Below are positions 1-5,248 of a stretch of DNA of 5,248 bases, piece by piece. Position numbers and translations under genes: made by a program. The notes below the pieces were generated by a model that worked only from the letters and a program-made list of their open reading frames with translations, ran no database searches and was not told the origin of the DNA. This DNA is from Blastocatellia bacterium (GTDB lineage: Bacteria; Acidobacteriota; Blastocatellia; Pyrinomonadales; Pyrinomonadaceae): the NCBI GenBank assembly GCA_003175865.1, contig PSRF01000202.1, positions 1-5,248 of the forward strand, read 5' to 3'. Every line of letters begins with the position of its first letter. Positions within the stretch are counted from its first letter, which is position 1.

Positions 1-1
1 A

Positions 2-1519
2 GGCAGTTTGGTGCAAAAGCTCGAGAGCTACTCAGCCTGGCCATCTCCAGCTCCGGCTGATATCTCGTTCGGATTGGGCAAACGCGATGCTGTTGATGCT
101 GTTCGCATTCTTTGGCCTGCCGGCATTGTTCAAGCAGAGACAGAGATACCGGCGAGCAAAACAATTCTGTCGACACTCAATGTTACTGAGCTTGATCGCA
201 AACCATCGTCATGTCCTTTTCTCTACACATGGAACGGTGAGCGCTTCGAGTTTATTACCGATTTCATGGGCGGTGGTGAAATGGGTTACCTCGAAGAACC
301 CGGACGGCACAATACACCCGATCCGGTTGAGTATGTTCGGATCACAAGTGATCAATTGAAGCCTCGTGATGGTCGTTATGAATTGCGTGTGACGAATGAG
401 TTGGAAGAGACTTTGTATGCGGATCGCTTTCAGTTGATTGCAATCGATCATCCGAGCGATACGGCTGTGTACCCGAACGAAGGGATGACCGATCCGCCAC
501 GACCGTACCGACTATTCATAACGAAGGGTGCGCATGCGCCTCTGTCTGCAGTTGATAATCATGGCAACGACGTACTGGACCGGATCGCAAAGCTGGACCG
601 TCGTTATCCGGACGATTTCAAACTGGATCGCATTCGTGGTTATTCGGAGATGCACACGTTGACAATGGATCTTGGTAGTGCCGGGGCCGCAGGCGGCTCG
701 CCTTTTAAGTCGTCCCTCGTGCTTCTTCTCACTGGTTGGACTGACTATGCCTGGTCAAGCGATAACGTCGCCGCGTCACAATCAAAGAAGAGCATGATGC
801 TGCCTGCGTTGCAGGTAAAGGACAAAGACGGACGGTGGCGGACTGTGATCGAAGACATCGGAATTCCAGTTGGCCGACCCCAAACTGTAACCGTGGACCT
901 GACTGGAAAATTTCTCAGTTGGAGCCGAGAGGTAAGGATTGTTACCAACATGCGTATCTACTGGGATCAGATTCTGGTAAGCGAAGCGAATGAGCCTACG
1001 CAAACCGCGATGACCGCTCTGAATCCGTCTCAAGCTAACCTGCATTGGCGCGGATTCTCGGACGAGATTACTCCGGACGGTCGTGAACCATTTGGTTATG
1101 ATTATCAGAAAGTTTCGTTTACTTCGCCGTGGAAAGTAATGACCGGACACTACACTCGCGAAGGTGACGTGCTTGAGTTGTTAACCAAGACGGATGACAT
1201 GTTTGTTATCGCGCGTCCAGGTGATGAGATCAGTTTGTCGTTCGATGCGACACGACTGCCGTTCTTGAAACCAGGGTGGACCCGAACATTCCTACTGTTC
1301 TCCGATGGTTTCAGCAAAGAGATGGACATCAATTCGGCGAGTCCTGATCAGGTGTATCCATTGCCATTCCATGGCATGTCGAAATATCCATACGCGGCGC
1401 CAGAGTCGTATCCGATGACTCCCGAACGTGAGAGGTATATTGAGCAGTACAACACGCGTTATGTCGCTTCGCCTGTCGCCTCGATTGATTGCGAACTCTC
1501 ATTGCGATCGCGGCATTAA
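2..1519 (+). CDS. C-terminal part of an ASPIC/UnbV (CRTAC1-like) repeat-family protein, 5' end outside window
   Basis: The frame is open to the left edge and the visible coding part is about 505 residues, ending at TAA. The TTG at base 8 is probably an internal Leu codon, because the preceding Gly-Ser codons and the Leu-Val-Gln-Lys-Leu-Glu stretch fit the inside of an ASPIC/UnbV domain. Counting from that TTG, residues 19-42 carry the recognisable domain end (FGLGKRDAVDAVRILWPAGI). Family members usually have FG-GAP/VCBS beta-propeller repeats, sometimes with TPR repeats, upstream; these would lie outside the window. Residues 70-150 begin with a CPFLYTWNGERFEF segment and a Gly-rich DFMGGGEMG stretch. 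The rest is beta-rich with no membrane segment, and ends in a conserved-looking FSDGFSKEMDINSASPD / PLPFHGMSKYPY region (about 431-462). No catalytic motif is visible. The protein is probably exported or surface-bound, with unknown ligand. The family call is fairly sure; the function is not. Confidence 0.8.
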   Translation, partial: GSLVQKLESYSAWPSPAPADISFGLGKRDAVDAVRILWPAGIVQAETEIPASKTILSTLNVTELDRKPSSCPFLYTWNGERFEFITDFMGGGEMGYLEEPGRHNTPDPVEYVRITSDQLKPRDGRYELRVTNELEETLYADRFQLIAIDHPSDTAVYPNEGMTDPPRPYRLFITKGAHAPLSAVDNHGNDVLDRIAKLDRRYPDDFKLDRIRGYSEMHTLTMDLGSAGAAGGSPFKSSLVLLLTGWTDYAWSSDNVAASQSKKSMMLPALQVKDKDGRWRTVIEDIGIPVGRPQTVTVDLTGKFLSWSREVRIVTNMRIYWDQILVSEANEPTQTAMTALNPSQANLHWRGFSDEITPDGREPFGYDYQKVSFTSPWKVMTGHYTREGDVLELLTKTDDMFVIARPGDEISLSFDATRLPFLKPGWTRTFLLFSDGFSKEMDINSASPDQVYPLPFHGMSKYPYAAPESYPMTPERERYIEQYNTRYVASPVASIDCELSLRSRH

Positions 1520-1560
1520 ACGGTCAGCGTAACCTTTAGTAGAAACTCGGCTAAAATCAT

Positions 1561-1676
1561 TCAAGGTCTTCTGTCGGACCGCGTACGTCTCGTGCGCCTC
1601 CTTCATGTGATTTCAACCGCGCATAATTTTGGACGGCGGGCGCTCGAGACGTATGCGGTCCGACAGAAGAGCTTGA
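1561..1676. repeat. Large imperfect inverted repeat (38-base arms, 40-base loop)
   Basis: Arms at 1561-1598 and 1639-1676 are reverse complements of each other. Of 38 positions, 35 are Watson-Crick pairs, one is G-T (1583/1654) and two are mismatches (1566/1671 and 1593/1644). The longest uninterrupted block is 1567-1582 against 1655-1670. An AAAA at 1553-1556 and a TTTT at 1678-1681 flank the structure. It starts 41 bases after the stop of the upstream gene and ends 119 bases before the next start. It could act as a bidirectional terminator, an mRNA-stabilising hairpin, or be a small non-autonomous mobile element (MITE-like). The loop is long for an intrinsic terminator, and I see no clear target-site duplication. 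The pairing is read directly; the role is inferred. Confidence 0.85.
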
Positions 1677-1795
1677 GTTTTGGTCGAAAGAAGTGACTCA
1701 CGGCACGCTCAGCCGAAACAAATTTCTTGCTCGTCTTTCTAACCATGGTGTAGTTTGTTGTAGCGCCCTGCAAAAGCCTCTCCTGACTGCTACCG

Positions 1796-3892
1796 ATGAA
1801 CCGAACTCGAATTATTCTCGTCTTACTCTTAATTGTGCTTGGCCTTACGAGCCTGCACCTGACCGTCGGTCGCGCAACTGGTCCATCCGTCACCATCAAC
1901 ATCGACACCGCTGCTAATCGTCATCAGATCAATCCAAACATTTACGGAGTTGCGTATGCGACTACCTCGCAGCTGGCCGACCTCAATGCGCCATTGAATC
2001 GCAGTGGTGGCAACACAACTACGCGTTACAACTGGCAGTGTAACTGCGCGAATCACGCGAGCGATTGGTATTTCGAAAGTCTTGATGAAGGCGGCGCAAC
2101 ACCCGGTAAGCTGAACGATGACTTCATCGCGACGACTAAGGCTGCTAACTCAAATCCGATGGTCACCATTCCCACTATTGGTTGGGTCGCCAAGCTTGGA
2201 CCAAGTCGCGGAAAGCTTTCCAGCTTCTCGATTTCAAAATATGGACCACAGAAAGATAACGATTGGCAGTGGTTTCCCGACGCAGGTAACGGAGTACGAG
2301 CCTCTGACAATCAGTATGTCACCGGTAATGATTTCAATGATGCCAATCTGAACGTCGATCAGAACTTTCAATTTGGTTGGATGCAACATCTCGTTAACAG
2401 ATGGGGAACTGCTAATAACGGAGGTCTGCGTTATTACATTCTCGACAACGAACCGAGCATCTGGTGGTCGACACATCGCGATGTTCATCCAATTGGACCA
2501 GGCATGGAAGAAATTCGAGACAAGATGATCGGTTATGCGGCTAAAGTGCGCGCTGCTGATCCAACTGCCCTGGTTGTTGGTCCCGAGGAGTGGGGCTGGA
2601 GTGGCTATATTTGGAGTGGTTACGACCAGCAGTGGGCCGGCTCACACGGCTGGAGCAGCTTCCCGGATCGAGCTGCTCACGGCAACCAGGACTACCTGCC
2701 CTGGTTACTTGGGCAGTTACGCCAGAACGATCTACAGACAGGTCAACGTAGCCTCGACGTGTTCACCGTTCACTGGTATCCACAGGGAAATCAGGCGTTG
2801 GGTTTGCCTAGTGAGGCTTTCAACAACGACGTGTCGCCCGCCATGTCTAATTTACGCAATCGATCTACCCGTTCACTCTGGGATCCAAATTACACCGACG
2901 TCAGTTGGGTGAATAACAGGGTGCAGTTGATCCCGAGACTCCGCAATTGGGCGACTACATACTATCCGGGACTTCAGATCGGCATCACTGAATACAACTG
3001 GGGTGCAGAGAACTTTATCAATGGTGCGACTGCTCAAGCTGATGTATTCGGTATATTTGGACGTGAAGGTCTTGACATTGCAACGCGCTGGACCACCCCT
3101 GATGCAACGACGCCGACGTACAAGGCGATGAAGATGTTCAGAAACTACGACGGCATGAATTCCACGTTTGGCGATGTCAGCGTCTCTGATACAGTGCCCA
3201 ACCCTGATTCGTTGTCGTCGTTTGCTGCCTTGCGTTCGAGTGATGGCGCGTTGACAGTGATGATTATCAATAAGGACTTGAGCAACGCGGCGCTTGTGAA
3301 TCTGAATATTGCAAACTTCTCCAGTGCCGGTTCAGCGCAGGTGTGGCAACTAACGTCCGCCAATGCGATTACACGGTTAACTGACATTAGCATTGGCAGC
3401 AGTCCAACCGTGAACGTGCCGGCACAAAGTATCACTTTGTTAGTGATTGCTGCTGCCGCCGCGACGCCGACTCCCACGCCCACGCCTTCACCTAGTCCGA
3501 CCGCCACGCCTTTGCCACCTGTCATTTATACGGAGGAAGGGACTCAACGAGCAGTTGCACTTGATTCTGTAAACCTATTACGTGATCCCTTTGCTGCGAC
3601 CACAACACAAAACTTCAGCACCGATCATCGAACGCGAGTTATTCTACTTGTCGGTAACATTACGTTTAATGCTGGCGAAGACGCTTCAATAGTGACGGCG
3701 CAGGCTCAAGACTCACAGGGTGCGACGTATCCGCTGATAGTTGAGTCAGTGCGCGTAGTCCCAGGACAAAGTTGGTTGTCACAGGTTGTGATCAGATTTC
3801 CGGATCAGTGGGTCACGACAGGCGATATGTGGATTACGATCAGATTACGTGGTGTTCCAAGCAATAGCGCATTCGTTACGATTAATCCTTAG
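1796..3892 (+). CDS. Secreted glycoside hydrolase, GH44-type, with C-terminal accessory domain
   Basis: A complete 698-residue protein. Only one start is available: an in-frame TGA at 1784 lies just upstream of the ATG. No Shine-Dalgarno sequence is visible. Residues 1-27 look like a signal peptide (MNRTR, then a Leu/Ile/Val core, likely cleavage after GRA). Residues about 33-440 match a GH44 TIM barrel: INPNIYGVAYA near 45, LNRSGGNTTTRYNW at 67-80, and ASDWYFES at 88-95. The acid/base candidate is Glu219 in YYILDNEP, and the nucleophile candidate is Glu399 in IGITEYNWG. Their spacing of 180 is close to the roughly 170 known for GH44 enzymes. Residues about 445-552 fit the companion beta-sandwich. 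A Pro/Thr linker (557-575) leads to an uncharacterised beta-rich domain (about 577-698). GH44 enzymes cleave beta-1,4-glucans (CMC, xyloglucan, glucomannan), so an extracellular endoglucanase/xyloglucanase is likely; the exact substrate is not determined. A Cys-Asn-Cys at 82-84 is unusual. It sits alone between two structured gaps, so it is probably its own transcription unit. Confidence 0.88.
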   Translation: MNRTRIILVLLLIVLGLTSLHLTVGRATGPSVTINIDTAANRHQINPNIYGVAYATTSQLADLNAPLNRSGGNTTTRYNWQCNCANHASDWYFESLDEGGATPGKLNDDFIATTKAANSNPMVTIPTIGWVAKLGPSRGKLSSFSISKYGPQKDNDWQWFPDAGNGVRASDNQYVTGNDFNDANLNVDQNFQFGWMQHLVNRWGTANNGGLRYYILDNEPSIWWSTHRDVHPIGPGMEEIRDKMIGYAAKVRAADPTALVVGPEEWGWSGYIWSGYDQQWAGSHGWSSFPDRAAHGNQDYLPWLLGQLRQNDLQTGQRSLDVFTVHWYPQGNQALGLPSEAFNNDVSPAMSNLRNRSTRSLWDPNYTDVSWVNNRVQLIPRLRNWATTYYPGLQIGITEYNWGAENFINGATAQADVFGIFGREGLDIATRWTTPDATTPTYKAMKMFRNYDGMNSTFGDVSVSDTVPNPDSLSSFAALRSSDGALTVMIINKDLSNAALVNLNIANFSSAGSAQVWQLTSANAITRLTDISIGSSPTVNVPAQSITLLVIAAAAATPTPTPTPSPSPTATPLPPVIYTEEGTQRAVALDSVNLLRDPFAATTTQNFSTDHRTRVILLVGNITFNAGEDASIVTAQAQDSQGATYPLIVESVRVVPGQSWLSQVVIRFPDQWVTTGDMWITIRLRGVPSNSAFVTINP
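3464..3520 (+). repeat. Low-complexity Pro/Thr/Ser linker-coding segment
   Basis: Codons for residues 557-575 of the GH44 protein give an alternating Thr-Pro run that becomes Ser-Pro and then Thr-Ala-Thr-Pro-Leu-Pro-Pro, directly after five Ala codons. Such linkers join catalytic and accessory domains in secreted glycosidases. Codons for the same residue vary (acg, act, acc; ccg, ccc, cct), so this is a protein-level linker rather than a DNA microsatellite. Confidence 0.9.
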
Positions 3893-4167
3893 TCTCAAAA
3901 CTCAAGTATTCTGTGCGAGTCTCTTCGGTGGCTTGGCCGCGGTCCTTGCGGAATGTCTTTGACTTTCCGACTCGCACCTTAAGGGAGCAAGGCTGCGCCT
4001 GTGCAGGCAGAGCTTGACACAATTTGTGACAGTGCCCGGAAAGCCAGAGGCTTTCCGCAAGGAGTGCGGCAGAGCCGGCAAAAACCTTCTAGAAAAAGAA
4101 GAACCAAGAAAGTGCTGCCGCAGAGGTCGTAAGACATTCGCAGTTATACACTCGATCTGCGTAAGTT
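3893..4167. other. Structured non-coding gap with several short inverted and direct repeats
   Basis: No convincing reading frame lies in these 275 bases. Inverted pairs are: 3913-3921 with 3969-3977 (9 of 9, GTGCGAGTC / GACTCGCAC); 3943-3953 with 4053-4063 (11 of 11, TCCTTGCGGAA / TTCCGCAAGGA); 4037-4045 with 4049-4057 (9 of 9, tight hairpin); and 4065-4072 with 4115-4122 (8 of 8). A direct repeat, GTGCAGGCAGAGC at 4001-4013, returns as GTGCGGCAGAGC at 4064-4075 with one base deleted. An 8-base palindrome, CCTTAAGG, is at 3977-3984. The density of repeats suggests an RNA-level structure or a decayed dispersed repeat element. No U-rich tail follows any stem, so a classical terminator is not supported. 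Confidence 0.6.
4037..4057 (+). repeat. Perfect 9-bp hairpin with 3-base loop
   Basis: CGGAAAGCC, loop AGA, then GGCTTTCCG form an uninterrupted stem. No run of T follows on the + strand (CAAGGAGTGCGG comes next), so it is not a normal intrinsic terminator. The 3' arm overlaps bases that can instead pair with 3943-3953, so the two folds exclude each other. It lies 111 bases before the start of the downstream hydrolase gene. Confidence 0.7.
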
Positions 4168-5205
4168 ATGGCAAAGACAACTAATCGTGCTCTTTTGTTC
4201 GGTCTTGTCATTCTGCTCTCAACCGTCTCGGTCTCAGCACAGGACCAACAATTCTTCAATCTCGGTGACTTTCAACTGCATCGTGGCGGAACAATTCGCG
4301 ATTGCCGCGTAGGTTATCGTACGTTCGGCAAACTAAACGCCGACAAATCCAACGTCATCATTCTTCCCACCTGGGCGTCAGGCACAACAGAACAACTGAA
4401 GTCGCAGATTGGACCAGGTAAACTTGTCGATAGCGAACGTTACTTCGTCATCGCCATTGACGCGTTCGGCAATGGCGTTTCGTCGTCGCCTTCCAATAGC
4501 AAACTACAGCCGCGCATGAACTTCCCGAGGTTCACACTCGCGGATTGTGTAAACGCGCAGTACCAATTGGTAACTAAGCTCTTCAAGCTGAACCATGTGA
4601 AAGCAGTTATTGGCGTCTCGATGGGAGGTATGCAGACGTTTCAATGGCTTGTTTCGTTTCCAGACTTTATGGATCTGGCAATTCCCATCGTTGGTTCTCC
4701 ACGACTCGCTGCTTACGATCTGTTGCTTTGGCAATCACAGATCGATGCCATCATGAACGATCGCAACTGGAATAATGGAGACTACACTGTAAATCCAGCA
4801 CGTGCGCCGGAGTACGAGTTTGGAGCGTTGGTGTTGACGACGCCCGATCATTTCAATAAGGAAATAACACGAGAAAAGGTCCTGGAAGAGCTTAAGAAAG
4901 CACAGGAAGCGCAAGGTGGCGGTTTCGATGCAAACGATAAGATTCGACAAGATCAGGCGATGATGGCGTTGGACATCTCCGAATGGTTTGAGCATTCGAT
5001 TGAAGGAGCAGCCCGTCGAGTTATGGCGAAGGTGTTTGTGGTGGTGTCGAAGTTCGATCACGTAGTGACACCTGGGCCGGCGATGGAGTTTGCGAAGTTG
5101 ATTAATGCTCACTTGTTGGTGTTGGAAGGTGATTGTGGACATCTCGCGCCGAGTTGCGAATGGCAGAAGGTGAACCCGGCGGTGGATCAGTTTCTGAGGC
5201 AGTAG
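4168..5205 (+). CDS. Exported alpha/beta hydrolase, homoserine O-acetyltransferase-like (MetX superfamily)
   Basis: A complete 345-residue protein. The start is fixed by an in-frame TAA at 4162, two codons before the ATG; no Shine-Dalgarno sequence is evident. Residues 1-24 form a signal peptide (MAKTTNR, hydrophobic core, SVSA before Gln25). The fold follows MetX-like hydrolases: IILPTWASGTTEQ at 64-76, IGPGKLVDSERYFVIAIDAFGNGVSSSPSN at 81-110, nucleophile elbow GVSMGGM with Ser151, a helical lid about 180-285, Asp297 in SKFDHVVTPG, and His325 in GDCGHLAPSCE. The triad is therefore intact and the length is close to MetX (about 350-380). Two things argue against true methionine-biosynthetic MetX: the signal peptide, and the GNGVSSSPSN segment where MetX enzymes typically have a GGC..GSTGP-like segment. 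An extracytoplasmic acyltransferase or esterase of unknown substrate is the safest call. No met gene is adjacent. Confidence 0.85.
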   Translation: MAKTTNRALLFGLVILLSTVSVSAQDQQFFNLGDFQLHRGGTIRDCRVGYRTFGKLNADKSNVIILPTWASGTTEQLKSQIGPGKLVDSERYFVIAIDAFGNGVSSSPSNSKLQPRMNFPRFTLADCVNAQYQLVTKLFKLNHVKAVIGVSMGGMQTFQWLVSFPDFMDLAIPIVGSPRLAAYDLLLWQSQIDAIMNDRNWNNGDYTVNPARAPEYEFGALVLTTPDHFNKEITREKVLEELKKAQEAQGGGFDANDKIRQDQAMMALDISEWFEHSIEGAARRVMAKVFVVVSKFDHVVTPGPAMEFAKLINAHLLVLEGDCGHLAPSCEWQKVNPAVDQFLRQ

Positions 5206-5206
5206 C

Positions 5207-5229
5207 TCTCTGCGTGTCTCTGTGGTTTG
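5207..5229 (-). repeat. Possible copy of a dispersed CAGAGACGCAGAG-type intergenic repeat
   Basis: Just after the hydrolase stop, the reverse strand reads as a run of CCACAGAGACACGCAGAGAG. This resembles purine-rich CGCAGAGACGCAGAG-type repeats that I remember as scattered between genes in several environmental bacterial genomes. Only one copy is visible and the window ends soon after, so membership in a repeat family cannot be shown here. Confidence 0.3.
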
Positions 5230-5248
5230 TTTTGACTCTAGACCGCAG

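Noticed and set aside
1552..1557. TAAAAT as a -10 promoter box before the large hairpin
   Set aside because: No acceptable -35 hexamer lies 16-18 bases upstream (the region reads GTAACC), and a lone AT-rich hexamer is expected by chance.
1561..1676. Integron attC site
   Set aside because: The arms lack the conserved GTTRRRY / RYYYAAC ends, there is no integrase, and the genes are not short cassettes.
1603..1908. Reverse-strand 101-codon open frame over the hairpin arm and the start of the GH44 gene
   Set aside because: It covers the signal-peptide region of a well-supported gene on the other strand, has an unlikely basic composition, and matches no family I know.
3145..3525. Reverse-strand 126-codon frame with Gly-Val repeats
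   Set aside because: The GVGVGV run is simply the reverse reading of the Thr-Pro linker of the GH44 gene.
4014..4031. TTGACA-like -35 and the CACAATTTGTG dyad as an operator
   Set aside because: No -10 box follows at a usable distance (CCGGAAAGCC is there), and the dyad has only five base pairs.
4145..4150. TATACA as a -10 box for the hydrolase gene
   Set aside because: It lies only 17 bases before the ATG, and the -35 position holds AGAGGT, unlike TTGACA. Too weak to list as a promoter.
4168..5205. Naming the third gene metX
   Set aside because: The signal peptide, the altered GNGVSSSPSN segment and the lack of neighbouring methionine genes make a biosynthetic role doubtful.

Overview
The window holds three genes on the + strand, separated by two non-coding gaps of about 275 bases. 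Codon and base use look even throughout, with GC at roughly half. The protein families fit a soil member of the Acidobacteriota, perhaps the Blastocatellia/Pyrinomonadales group. These families are an UnbV/ASPIC-type surface protein with a long C-terminal extension, an exported GH44 glycosidase with an extra C-terminal domain, and an exported MetX-like alpha/beta hydrolase. This taxonomic placement is inferred from remembered family resemblance, not from a search.

Layout. Bases 2-1519 are the 3' part of a large gene whose start lies before the window. It encodes the end of an ASPIC/UnbV domain followed by about 440 residues of a beta-rich C-terminal region. Bases 1520-1795 are non-coding and contain a large imperfect inverted repeat with 38-base arms and a 40-base loop. 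Bases 1796-3892 encode a complete 698-residue secreted GH44-type glycoside hydrolase: signal peptide, catalytic barrel with both expected glutamates, beta-sandwich, Pro/Thr-rich linker and an uncharacterised C-terminal module. Bases 3893-4167 are non-coding but rich in short inverted and direct repeats, some of them mutually exclusive as RNA folds. Bases 4168-5205 encode a complete 345-residue exported alpha/beta hydrolase of the homoserine-acetyltransferase-like superfamily, with an intact Ser-Asp-His triad. The last 43 bases resemble a dispersed intergenic repeat.

Functional picture. All three products appear to be extracytoplasmic, but the wide, structured gaps argue against a tight operon. 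The GH44 enzyme suggests use of plant beta-glucans such as cellulose, xyloglucan or glucomannan. Nothing shows that the other two genes belong to the same pathway. I see no phage, CRISPR, transposase, tRNA or rRNA. The parts most worth a second look are the two structured gaps and the uncharacterised C-terminal modules of the first two proteins.
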